Shown in pieces: positions 52,213-60,192 of a stretch of 64,000 bases of DNA. The stretch covers positions 496,001 to 560,000 of the forward strand of contig JAWKZG010000001.1 of assembly GCA_041396125.1 (NCBI GenBank), given 5' to 3'. A model generated the notes under the pieces. That model was not told where the DNA came from and did no database searches. It saw nothing but the letters and a program-made list of their open reading frames with translations. Source of the DNA: JAWKZG01 sp041396125 (GTDB taxonomy: Bacteria > Pseudomonadota > Gammaproteobacteria > Competibacterales > Competibacteraceae). The translations under genes and the position numbers were made by a program. Positions within the stretch are counted from its first letter, which is position 1, and the number at the start of each line of letters is the position of its first letter.

Positions 52213-53645
52213 ACATTGTAGGCAAATGGTGGGTGCCAGGAAGAGAACAATCGCCCCACCCAGGTACCCTTGAATTCTCCAAAGATATTGGTCCGACTCT
52301 CAGGCTTTTTGATAAATTGAGATTCCTTTCTAAGCCAGAAAATGGCACTTATACAAACCGTAGTTTTGATGAATTGTTTCCAATCGTATGTGGTCGCACA
52401 GAAAATGGCCCTGCAACACTTATCAATTATCAATTAGGTCGTGCTGATTTTTTGATACTTGATGCACTGTTTAATTCTGAAGATGAAGCACGGTTCAGCC
52501 GGATACAGTTACAGTTTCAGCATTTTCCAGAATGGGTTAGGCAACCAATTATTGAACGTACCGCTACCTTCTGGGAGAATGATCAGAAAAAACCTATTGG
52601 CAATGAACTTTGCTATCAATACCGTTCGCTTCCCACGGAAACTTTTTCAGCGCATGCTCTGAATTTCCGGATAATCTTTGGAATCAATACAAAGGGTGGC
52701 TGTTTTGTACCCATAACAATTACCCCTTTGGTTTTGCTGGAAATTTCTACTGAATTACCAAAGTCTATAGTAGAGTGGTGGTGTGATGTAGTCAAACCGA
52801 TGCGCGATTTGCTATCGCTGGCGATTGATAGACCTATTGATGTATCTCAGTTTATTGCTTTTGACGATCGAGAAATTGAAAATCCCAGAAAATGCAGAGT
52901 TTATTTCAAAGGAAGAAAAACAGAAGCAACGCATAAAGAACTCAATGTTAATGATATGCTCTTCGCAAAAACGGATATCGACGGTGGTATAAAAACCCTT
53001 GTAGATAACTGGTTCAGAATAACACAAGAGTTACCGATGGTTTGCAATCTATACTCCTCGGTAACAAGTATACGAGAACAGTATCTTGAAGAGGAATTTA
53101 TAAACCTTGCTCAAGCAGCTGAACTTTATCATAGATCCAAATTTGATAATGGCATACTTCCAAAAAAAGAATGGAAAGATAAAGTGAAACGCATTATTGA
53201 TGCAGTCCCTGAGAGTGAAAGAAAATGGTTGAGTGAGAAATTGATGTGGTCGAATCAATTAACTTTACAAAGCCGCCTTGAAGAATTACTGGAAAAACTA
53301 GGCCCGGCAACCTCGCTACTCATTGCTGATAAAAAAGATTTTGCAACCCGAGTAAGAAGGACAAGAAACTATCTTACGCATTGGGATGAGAGAGGAGAAA
53401 AAAACGCCGCCCGAGATTTGGAACTCTATTTTGTCAGTACAACGTTAAAGTACATACTGGCTGCATGCCTGCTATCCGAGTTAGGCTTTAGCAAGGATAA
53501 AATCTCGGATTTATTCAAAAGAAACCATCGTATTCACAATTTCCGCTGGAACTCGGACAATCCTATTAGTTCCAAACCAGGACAAATTGGGGAGTCTGCC
53601 TATTTCACCATTAGCGTTCCTCAAGAGCCTGCCTCTGACAATTGA
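52185..53645 (+). CDS. ApeA-like HEPN-domain protein, probable anti-phage defence
   Basis: 486 residues. The N-terminal half (about 10-280) is beta-rich with GKWWVPGREQSPHPGTLEFSKD at its start, in the style of ApeA N-terminal domains. The C-terminal half is helical (ITQELPMVCNLYSSVTSIREQYLEEEFINLAQAAELYHR...) with a HEPN RxxxxH motif, R394-NYLT-H399. ApeA proteins are HEPN ribonucleases that abort phage infection. Base composition is visibly AT-richer than the flanks and codon use differs, signs of horizontal transfer. The ribosome site before ATG 52185 is weak. Not verified by alignment. Confidence 0.72.
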   Translation: MRLDEREEINIVGKWWVPGREQSPHPGTLEFSKDIGPTLRLFDKLRFLSKPENGTYTNRSFDELFPIVCGRTENGPATLINYQLGRADFLILDALFNSEDEARFSRIQLQFQHFPEWVRQPIIERTATFWENDQKKPIGNELCYQYRSLPTETFSAHALNFRIIFGINTKGGCFVPITITPLVLLEISTELPKSIVEWWCDVVKPMRDLLSLAIDRPIDVSQFIAFDDREIENPRKCRVYFKGRKTEATHKELNVNDMLFAKTDIDGGIKTLVDNWFRITQELPMVCNLYSSVTSIREQYLEEEFINLAQAAELYHRSKFDNGILPKKEWKDKVKRIIDAVPESERKWLSEKLMWSNQLTLQSRLEELLEKLGPATSLLIADKKDFATRVRRTRNYLTHWDERGEKNAARDLELYFVSTTLKYILAACLLSELGFSKDKISDLFKRNHRIHNFRWNSDNPISSKPGQIGESAYFTISVPQEPASDN

Positions 53646-53759
53646 ACCATGCAGTTTTGCCCTTGTGGCATCAAATCGCTGTCCAGCCGCCGTCGGTTTT
53701 CAGCGTCGGGTTGGTCACTTTTGGGGTAGCTCCAGAGGCCATATATGGCCCGTCCTGTG

Positions 53760-54512
53760 TCACCCGTGTTCTTCACTCGTTTTGGCGCTAACAATAATCT
53801 CCGGGCTGTCCGCACTGAAGGGCGAGCGGTTCCAGTCGCCATATAGCGCCTCTGTCGTCAAACCAGCCTGGTCGAGCTGGGTCAGAAGTGTCTCTACTGC
53901 CAGAAAGCGCAGGGTGCTGGTCGAACTCAGAGTGGTTTTGTCCTGCGAAAAATGGTAATGCGTCGAAAATCGGACCAATTCATTGTCCACGCTGTTTAAT
54001 TCGTGCCAGATTTCAAGTACACCGATCTCATCAACCGTGATCTGACGGCGTGACTGCTCAGCCTGCCAGCGTTGCCAGATCTGCATATTCGGATTGCGGG
54101 TTTCAAAGACGATGCGACCGTGCGGAGCCAGATGTTGCCGCATGCCGGTCAGCGTTGCCTGAACAGCGTCATCGCTCAGTAATACCTGAAACGCGTGCCC
54201 TGTCATGACGATAAGATCGAATCGTTGCGCCGACCGGTACGATTGCGCATCGGCCTGAATCCAGCTAACCCGGCTGGAACCGGGTTTTTCCCTGGCCAGA
54301 GCCAGCATGGGCGCGGCCGGATCAACCGCGACGACGGCATGACCAGCGTTCGCGTAGGCACAGGCCAGCAGTCCGGTGCCACAGCCGAGATCGAGAATGC
54401 GAGCGGGCGGTGCCGGCGCTAATGACAGGTAAAAATCGGTATCTGCCGCCCAGGGATTGAGCGCATCATAAATAGCCGCCAGGCGGGGATCTTCGTAGTG
54501 CGTGTCTGCCAT
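53760..54512 (-). CDS. Class I SAM-dependent methyltransferase
   Basis: 250 residues. Motif I ARILDLGCGTGLLACAYANAG (about 38-58), acidic end of strand two VVAVDPAAPML, motif II ADAQSYRSAQRFDLIVMTGHAFQ, and motif III-like LAPHGRIVFETRNPN. The C-terminal half is a Smt-like beta extension. A small-molecule substrate is likely, but nothing around it tells which. Normal GC, so probably native rather than part of the AT-rich island. The repeat copy B lies just upstream of its start. Confidence 0.88.
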   Translation of the reverse strand: MADTHYEDPRLAAIYDALNPWAADTDFYLSLAPAPPARILDLGCGTGLLACAYANAGHAVVAVDPAAPMLALAREKPGSSRVSWIQADAQSYRSAQRFDLIVMTGHAFQVLLSDDAVQATLTGMRQHLAPHGRIVFETRNPNMQIWQRWQAEQSRRQITVDEIGVLEIWHELNSVDNELVRFSTHYHFSQDKTTLSSTSTLRFLAVETLLTQLDQAGLTTEALYGDWNRSPFSADSPEIIVSAKTSEEHG

Positions 54513-54555
54513 AGTTAAAACGCTATCAATTTGCGATCAGCTGAATAGCTTTATA

Positions 54556-54636
54556 GTTTGTTTCAAAATACCGCCCTCCGTTGCACGGCGCGACTTTTTG
54601 AAATCGAAAACAAGAAAATCAAAAATTTTTATTTTC
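54556..54636 (-). repeat. Interspersed repeat, copy B (inverted relative to 15738-15818)
   Basis: Reverse complement of copy A over 81 bases. Differences cluster in the middle of the poly-A/T-rich half and after the GTGCAACGG core. It lies in the 211-base gap between the methyltransferase and HNH genes. Confidence 0.75.
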
Positions 54637-54723
54637 TCAGCCCATCAACATCTTAACGATGCTGATGGGCGTTCAGTATTTCCCTGTACTGAAGTAGCAG
54701 CTGTTTAAAACAGCTTTTTATGT

Positions 54724-55063
54724 TCAACGCCGTCGTCGGGCTGCACTGACCGGTTTGAAACCTGCCGGTTTCGTGCGCAACCAGTCCACGAAACGCTGGA
54801 TGTCGGGATGTTCCAGCAGCGCTGTCCGCGAATGATACCGCGTCTCCAGGTCTTTCTCGCTGAGCACCTCATGAATATGGTTATGGCAGGGACGGCACAA
54901 CCATAAAATACGCGCACGCATTTCCTCCAGGCTAAACCGCTTGCGGGCGCTTTTCTTGCGATGGCGAGTGCGCGGCACCAGATGATGCCGGGTTAAAGGG
55001 TTCCAGGCGCTGGCAGAGTTCGCAGACTGGTGGTTTTGGGGGGCTATGTGGCGGAGCGCTCAT
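54724..55063 (-). CDS. Small HNH-like protein with one frameshift
   Basis: The start is ATG 55063 (MSAPPHSPPKPPVCELCQRLEP). One extra base in the TTT/AAA run at 54995-54997 then shifts the frame to LTRHHLVPRTRHRKKSARKRFSLEEMRARILWLCRPCHNHIHEVLSEKDLE...RFVDWLRTKPAGFKP. Together they give CxxC, LTRHHLVPR, CRPCHNHIH: a compact 112-residue HNH-type protein of a common gammaproteobacterial family. It begins two bases after the vapC stop on the same strand, so it may be cotranscribed with the toxin-antitoxin pair. Probably a homopolymer error. Confidence 0.75.
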
Positions 55064-55065
55064 GC

Positions 55066-55461
55066 TTATTCAGTGAATAAGGTAATATCCGTCATCGGGT
55101 AATGTTTGCGATTACCGGTCCACAGCGGACACTTATTGCGTTTTGCCGTCGCGGCCAGCAGGTAGTCTTCCAGCGAAATGCCTTGATACGCTTTCCTGTA
55201 CTGATTGGCGTATTGACCCGCCAGCCGGGCAGTTTCGATATCCAGCTGCAAATGCTCGCAGAAGCCGAAAAAGCGCTCGATTTGCGGGTATTCCCGCTTG
55301 AATGCACCCGCATAGATTTCAGCAACCACAAGCGGCGACAGCAGAAAAATAACGCTTTGTTCCTGCAGATCGAGAAACCGTTCGACCCGTGCCTGATCTT
55401 TTTTCAGCAGAAAAATAACGATATCGGTATCCAGCAATAGCCGTTCAAACGTCGCTGTCAT
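55066..55461 (-). CDS. vapC: VapC-type PIN-domain toxin
   Basis: 131 residues. PIN ribonuclease acidic residues: D11 and D13 (LLDTDIVIFLL), E48 (VVAEIYAG), D99 (LEDYLLAATA), and N117 in LWTGNRKHYPM, where Asp or Asn occur. VapC toxins cleave tRNA or rRNA. It overlaps the antitoxin gene by 17 bases on the same strand. Frame intact with all catalytic residues, so the toxin should be active unless neutralised. Confidence 0.9.
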   Translation of the reverse strand: MTATFERLLLDTDIVIFLLKKDQARVERFLDLQEQSVIFLLSPLVVAEIYAGAFKREYPQIERFFGFCEHLQLDIETARLAGQYANQYRKAYQGISLEDYLLAATAKRNKCPLWTGNRKHYPMTDITLFTE

Positions 55462-55708
55462 ATGCTTCTCTAAGCAGGCGGCTCTGGCTGCGTAACTCCC
55501 GGACGTAAGACTCCGGTTCTACTTCAGCGAAGCTTTGCAACGGTGCAGCCTGATCAAAAAAAGCGCGTGCATTATCAGCGGGTTCGGTATGTAAATCTTT
55601 TTCTACCGCGCGGCGAATCAGCTCAGAGATGCTCAAGCCCCGGCGCTGTGAACGAAGCTTAAGTTGCTGATAGAGCTCATCGTGCAAATAAATTTGGGTG
55701 CGGTGCAT
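55445..55708 (-). CDS. vapB: VapB-type ribbon-helix-helix antitoxin
   Basis: 87 residues. The N-terminal RHH DNA-binding fold is HRTQIYLHDELYQQLKLRSQRRGLSISELIRRAVEKDL (2-39). The acidic C-terminal tail (FAEVEPESYVRELRSQ...) should wrap the toxin. It precedes vapC with a 17-base overlap. A perfect palindrome 16 bases upstream of the start is the likely autoregulatory operator. CopG/RHH rather than AbrB type. Confidence 0.9.
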   Translation of the reverse strand: MHRTQIYLHDELYQQLKLRSQRRGLSISELIRRAVEKDLHTEPADNARAFFDQAAPLQSFAEVEPESYVRELRSQSRLLREAYDSDV

Positions 55709-55723
55709 GTAACACCTCTTAAG

Positions 55724-55745
55724 TGATGTATAAATTTATACATCA
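55724..55745. promoter_or_regulatory. 22-bp perfect palindrome, probable vapBC operator
   Basis: Centred on ATGTATAAATTTATACAT and extended by TG/CA on both sides. It begins 16 bases upstream of the vapB start and contains a TATAAA-like -10 region for the minus strand. The position is typical for autorepression by the VapBC complex. Confidence 0.7.
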
Positions 55746-55982
55746 TAATAACATACTACAATGTGATCAGCCGGATACGGTATCGTTGTCTTGAAATTGC
55801 CTGGCAATCTGCCACCAGTGGTCATCTGGAGTTTCTTCCGTGATGTTTAGGTAATTTTACTGGATAACCAAGAAAATATCGGTTCCCCTAATAATTCCAG
55901 ATTGCGCCAAGCCAGCGTCTGCTTGGATAATCACGGCAGAACCCCCCTTTCTATTTCAGCCTTCTAACAATGAGAGACCATA
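55746..55982. other. Gap between vapBC and the hydroxy-acid cluster
   Basis: 237 bases with no gene. AT-rich near vapB. No Shine-Dalgarno of normal strength precedes ATG 55983, only AATGAGAG. No operator pattern was recognised. Confidence 0.4.
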
Positions 55983-57056
55983 ATGCTGATCCAAGAACAT
56001 CCCTTAAGAAAATTATCTCAGGCTATTGTCGAGCACACGGGTAGTGACCCGGCGGAGGCCGAGATTGTCAGCGATCACCTGGTGCGTGCCAATCTGAGCG
56101 GGCATGACAGTCATGGCGTTGGCATGCTGCCGCAATATGTCAAAAATTTTCGCGCCGGTTTGCTCAAACCCAATACGCCCGTGCTGCAGGTGAAAGACGA
56201 TGGTGCGATTATGGTCTTCGACGGACAGGCGGGTTACGGGCAGCGGGTTGCCAAGGATGCCATGGATGCGGCTATCGCCCGTTGCCACGAGACCGGCGTT
56301 GTCTTGATGACCTTGCGTAACGCCCATCATATCGGGCGCATCGGTACTTACGGCGAGTACAGTATTGCCGCAGGTCTGGTGTCTGTGCACTTTGTCAATG
56401 TGGTCGATCATGAGCCTGCGGTCGTGCCGTTTGGCGGCAGTGCGGCGCGTTTTATCACTAATCCGGTCTGTATCGCCATGCCAGGAACCGACAATAGCCA
56501 GCCGATTCTGCTCGATATGGCGACCAGCCGGATAGCCGCCGGCAAGGTGCGGGTGGCGATGAATAAAGGGGTTGATCTGCCCGATGGCATGTTGATCACT
56601 CCCCAGGGGCAGCCGACCAATAACCCTGGCAGCTTGTTTACCAATCCCAAACAAAGCGCTTTGCTGCCTTTCGGCGAGCATAAAGGGTCCGGCATGGCCT
56701 TGTTTTGCGAACTGCTTGGTGGTGCGCTCAGTGGCGGCGGTACGATCCAGCCGGGCAATCCCCGCCGGGGCGGTATTACCAATAATATGTTCACACTGGT
56801 GGTGGACCCGGCCCGGCTGGTTGATCAGGTCTGGCTGAACGCCGAGATCGATGCCCTGATGACCTACGTCAAATCCTCAACGCCGGCCGATCCAGCTGTT
56901 CCGGTCATGGTGGCCGGTGATCCTGAGCGCAAGTCAATGGCTGAACGTCAGGCCGAAGGTATCCCGGTCGATCCGGCCACCTGGGAAGAATTGCTTGTGG
57001 CTGGCGAGACGCTCGGTCTGAGCCGCGAGCAGGCGCAGCAACTGGCGGCTGTCTAG
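55983..57056 (+). CDS. NAD(P)-dependent oxidoreductase of the Ldh_2 (malate/L-lactate/ureidoglycolate) family
   Basis: 357 residues. Family marks are SGHDSHGVGMLPQYVKNFRAG (with the conserved DSHG), TLRNAHHIGRIGTYGEYSIAAGLVSVHFVNV (HHIGR), FITNPVCIAMPG and LLPFGEHKGSGMALFCELLGGALSGG. Such enzymes reduce or oxidise 2-hydroxy/2-oxo acids with NAD(P)H. It heads a string of genes for acid-sugar type catabolism (PLP lyase, enolase-superfamily dehydratase, TRAP uptake, IlvD/Edd dehydratase), and it probably acts on a 2-hydroxy acid made in that pathway. Confidence 0.88.
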   Translation: MLIQEHPLRKLSQAIVEHTGSDPAEAEIVSDHLVRANLSGHDSHGVGMLPQYVKNFRAGLLKPNTPVLQVKDDGAIMVFDGQAGYGQRVAKDAMDAAIARCHETGVVLMTLRNAHHIGRIGTYGEYSIAAGLVSVHFVNVVDHEPAVVPFGGSAARFITNPVCIAMPGTDNSQPILLDMATSRIAAGKVRVAMNKGVDLPDGMLITPQGQPTNNPGSLFTNPKQSALLPFGEHKGSGMALFCELLGGALSGGGTIQPGNPRRGGITNNMFTLVVDPARLVDQVWLNAEIDALMTYVKSSTPADPAVPVMVAGDPERKSMAERQAEGIPVDPATWEELLVAGETLGLSREQAQQLAAV

Positions 57057-57059
57057 CAT

Positions 57060-58016
57060 ATGGCCCGGCCCGACCTGAGTGTTATTCGCGCTGCCGCGCA
57101 GCGGATTGCACCTTATGTGCACCGAACGCCGGTTTTTACCTGCCAGACGCTGAATCAGATGAGCGGTGCTACGCTTTACTTTAAATGCGAGAATCTGCAG
57201 AAAATCGGCGCTTTTAAAATTCGCGGTGCGAGCAATGCGGTGCTGCAGCTCAGTGAGCAGCAGGCTCGGCAGGGTGTGGCAACGCATTCTTCCGGTAACC
57301 ACGCGGCAGCTTTGGCCCTGGCCGCTCGCAACCGGGGTATTCCGGCCTATGTGGTCATGCCGGAAAATGCCCCAGCAGTGAAGCGCGCTGCGGTGGCCGG
57401 TTACGGCGCCGAAATCATCAGCTGCCCGGCCACCCTGGAAGCCCGCGAAACCACTCTGCAAGCGGTTATTGAGCGCACTGGTGCGTATGTTGTCCACCCT
57501 TATAATGATCACGCGGTTATCAGCGGACAGGGGACCGCCGTTTTAGAGCTGCTGGACGATCTAGCGCTTAAGGAACAGGCACTGGACAGCGTGCTGGCGC
57601 CGGTCGGTGGTGGTGGTTTGTTGAGTGGCACAGCGCTAGCGGCCAAAGCCCTGCAGCCGACGCTGCAGGTGTTCGGCGCGGAGCCCTTGCAGGCTGACGA
57701 TGCCTATCGCTCACTGCAGGCCGGGCGGATTATTCCACCAGACAATCCGAACACGATTGCGGACGGTTTACGCACCGCACTGGGTGATCTGACCTTTCCC
57801 ATTATCCAGGATCAGGTGAGTGCGATTATTACTGTGACAGAAGCGCAGATTGTCCAGGCCATGCGGTTATTGTGGGAACGGATGAAACTGCTGGTCGAGC
57901 CGTCCGGGGCCGTACCACTGGCGGCTGTACTGGCTGCTCCCGAGCGTTTTCAAGGGCAGCGAATCGGGCTGATACTGTCGGGCGGCAATGTGGATCTGGA
58001 TCATTTGCCCTGGTAG
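57060..58016 (+). CDS. PLP-dependent threonine/serine dehydratase-like ammonia-lyase
   Basis: 318 residues, fold type II. PLP lysine K53 in GAFKIRGA, phosphate and substrate loop SSGNHAAALALAAR, glycine loop GGGGLLSGTAL, and a C-terminal VEPSGAVPLAAVLAAPE, all as in IlvA/hydroxyaspartate dehydratase-type catabolic enzymes without a regulatory ACT domain. It begins 3 bases after the previous stop. Possible substrates are threonine, serine, 3-hydroxyaspartate or a related beta-hydroxy amino acid. Within a hydroxy-acid cluster, 3-hydroxyaspartate is an attractive but unproven choice. Confidence 0.87.
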   Translation: MARPDLSVIRAAAQRIAPYVHRTPVFTCQTLNQMSGATLYFKCENLQKIGAFKIRGASNAVLQLSEQQARQGVATHSSGNHAAALALAARNRGIPAYVVMPENAPAVKRAAVAGYGAEIISCPATLEARETTLQAVIERTGAYVVHPYNDHAVISGQGTAVLELLDDLALKEQALDSVLAPVGGGGLLSGTALAAKALQPTLQVFGAEPLQADDAYRSLQAGRIIPPDNPNTIADGLRTALGDLTFPIIQDQVSAIITVTEAQIVQAMRLLWERMKLLVEPSGAVPLAAVLAAPERFQGQRIGLILSGGNVDLDHLPW

Positions 58017-58063
58017 GCGCAAAACAGTACAAAAAGAAAAAATCAACTGACAGGAGGTACCCC

Positions 58064-59248
58064 ATGAGTATTATCAAACGTGTTGAATTGCATGCCTTTA
58101 ATTTTACGGTCAACGGCATGGGCCTGGGCGCGCACGCAGCAGCGGGCGTTGGCAATATGATTTACCTGCCGGGTGGCAGTTTGACCGTCAACCGTTTTGC
58201 GGTGCGCATTTGTTGCGACGATGGTGCGCAAGGTGAATATGTCACCCATTGGGTGGGAACACCCTCCGCGTTCGGGCAAGCACAGATGCTGGCACCGAAC
58301 CTGCTGGGCCGCGATCCCGAGCAGCGGGAACTGATCTACGACGATCTGAAACGCGAAGTGCGGGCTTACGATCATATGGGTCACGGCCCGCTGGATATTG
58401 CCTTGTGGGATCTGGCCGGCAAGAAGCACGGTATTTCCGTGGCGCGCATGCTGGGGGCGTTTCGCAGTCGTCTGCCGACCTATGCCAGCACTTATCACGG
58501 CCAGAGCGAACCGGGCGGACTGGATACGCCGCAAGCGTTTGCGGATTATGCCCAGGCCTGTCAGGAGCGCGGCTTTGTCGGCTTTAAAATTCATGGCTGG
58601 CACGAGGGTGATGCACGCAAAGAAGCCCGCAATCTGCTGCAGGTGCGGCAGCGGGTCGGCGATGATATGTACCTGATGATTGATCCGGCCTGCCAGTTGC
58701 GGACCTTCATGGATGCCCTGTATGTCGGTCGTGCCTGCGACGAGGCGGGCTATTTCTGGTACGAAGATCCGTATCGTGACGCCAGCGTGTCGGCATTCGG
58801 CCAGCAGCGTTTACGGGAGAAACTCGATACCCCGCTTCTGGTCAGCGAACATGTACGCGGTCTGGAACAGAAGGCCAGTTTTGTACTGGCCGGTGGTTGC
58901 GATATGGTGCATGCCGACCCGGAATACGATCTTGGTATCACTGGCGCGATGAAAATCGCTCATTTCTGTGAGGCACTGGGTCTGGATGTGCAAATGCATG
59001 CCTGCGGGCCGGCCCATCGGGCGGTAGTGGCTGCCTTGCGCAATACCCATATGTACGAGATGGCCTTGATCGGACCGGGTATGCCGAACGCGGTGCCGCC
59101 GGTGTATACCTGTGGTTATTCCGATCAACCCGAAGGTCTGGGTGCGGACGGCTGCGTGCCGGTACCGGATGGTCCTGGTCTGGGGGTGAGTTATGACTGG
59201 GATTTTATTGAGAAAAACCGCACCGCTTTGCAGGTGTATGAGAACTAA
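58064..59248 (+). CDS. Enolase-superfamily (mandelate racemase group) sugar-acid dehydratase
   Basis: 394 residues. Base motif K175-I-H177 (GFKIHGW), metal ligands D207 (LMIDPAC), E234 (WYEDPYRD), E262 (LVSEHVRG), and a later D/H pair (HADPEYD and MHACGPAH) as in mandelate-racemase-group dehydratases. ATG 58064 has an excellent AGGAGG; the open frame upstream is the antisense-free overlap with the previous gene and not used. It abstracts the alpha proton of a carboxylate. A sugar acid or hydroxy acid imported by the TRAP system is the likely substrate. Confidence 0.9.
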   Translation: MSIIKRVELHAFNFTVNGMGLGAHAAAGVGNMIYLPGGSLTVNRFAVRICCDDGAQGEYVTHWVGTPSAFGQAQMLAPNLLGRDPEQRELIYDDLKREVRAYDHMGHGPLDIALWDLAGKKHGISVARMLGAFRSRLPTYASTYHGQSEPGGLDTPQAFADYAQACQERGFVGFKIHGWHEGDARKEARNLLQVRQRVGDDMYLMIDPACQLRTFMDALYVGRACDEAGYFWYEDPYRDASVSAFGQQRLREKLDTPLLVSEHVRGLEQKASFVLAGGCDMVHADPEYDLGITGAMKIAHFCEALGLDVQMHACGPAHRAVVAALRNTHMYEMALIGPGMPNAVPPVYTCGYSDQPEGLGADGCVPVPDGPGLGVSYDWDFIEKNRTALQVYEN

Positions 59249-59269
59249 AGCGCTATAGAATTTATGCTT

Positions 59270-60010
59270 CTAATCCCGGTTTTTGGATTTAAAGAAATCG
59301 GGATGTTCTTTTACCAGCCGGTCAAGGCGTGAGATCGTACCGCTCAAATGCTCGCGCATAGCAGCGGTGGCCTGCGCCTCAATGCCGGAGTCGATCCCTT
59401 TGAGAATAGCCCGGTGGCTGTGCAGGATAGCCTTCATTTTGCCCTCGCTCGGCAAATCCAGGCGGCGGGCGCGGGCAAGATGACCCATTCTTGAGCGCAG
59501 CAACAGGTGCAGATTCGGCTGACCAGCAGCTAAAAACAGCGCCTCGTGGAATGCGGTGTCAAGCTCATTGAACAGTGTGGTTTCCGTCGTATTACCTTCC
59601 AGTGTTGCCTGCATCTGCAGTATCGCATGGGCTTTGCGCGTTAGTGCCGGATCATGTCGCAGACATAAACTTCGCACCACTTCGGTTTCCACCGCAACAC
59701 GCAGAAAATGAGCTTCAGCCAGTTGTTCCAGATCAATTTCGGTAACCACGGTCCGGCTCTGCGGATAGGTTTTAATCAACCCGTCCTGCTCCAGCTGCAG
59801 CAGAGCCTCGCGCACAGGGGTCTGGCTGACCTCGTAGTCGCTCGCGATTTGGGCGCGCACCAAGGTAGTCCTGGGGGGTAAATCCAGATTCAGAATACGC
59901 TCGCGCAGACCGCTGTAGACATGCCCGGCGGCGGTAGGGGCACGCGCACTACGCCTGGCTACGTTTAACTCCGGAAGTAAATCCGCAATTTTAGGCTGCA
60001 TGGATCTCAT
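59270..60010 (-). CDS. GntR-family regulator (FCD domain)
   Basis: 246 residues. Winged HTH: GHVYSGLRERILNLDLPPRTTLVRAQIASDYEVSQTPVREALLQLEQDGLI (about 29-80). FCD ligand domain follows (AHFLRVAVETEVVRSL, FNELDTAFHEALFLAAGQPNL, HRAILKGIDSGIEAQATAAMREHL). It converges on the enolase-family gene and diverges from the TRAP binding-protein gene with 182 bases between, so it is the likely ligand-responsive repressor of the cluster. The ligand is probably the imported acid. Confidence 0.9.
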   Translation of the reverse strand: MRSMQPKIADLLPELNVARRSARAPTAAGHVYSGLRERILNLDLPPRTTLVRAQIASDYEVSQTPVREALLQLEQDGLIKTYPQSRTVVTEIDLEQLAEAHFLRVAVETEVVRSLCLRHDPALTRKAHAILQMQATLEGNTTETTLFNELDTAFHEALFLAAGQPNLHLLLRSRMGHLARARRLDLPSEGKMKAILHSHRAILKGIDSGIEAQATAAMREHLSGTISRLDRLVKEHPDFFKSKNRD

Positions 60011-60089
60011 GGTGAGTGACTCGCAGACAATGTGTTTTATTGATTTGCTGGCGCAACAGACGCCTGCATCTGCCTGGCAGAGTAGAATC

Positions 60090-60120
60090 TTGATAATACT
60101 AATATATTAATATAGCATGC
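60090..60120. promoter_or_regulatory. AT-rich palindromic site and possible promoter in the GntR/TRAP gap
   Basis: Overlapping short palindromes (TAATATATTA, ATATTAATAT) lie beside TTGATA at 60091-60096, with TATAGC 15 bases later. This is the position expected for a GntR operator covering the TRAP promoter. Low certainty. Confidence 0.35.
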
Positions 60121-60192
60121 GATGGGCATTATAAAGATAACGTCCTATAGATAAAGCTCGGTTTTGAGCTACCCATCAAGTGAGGAGTGAGT

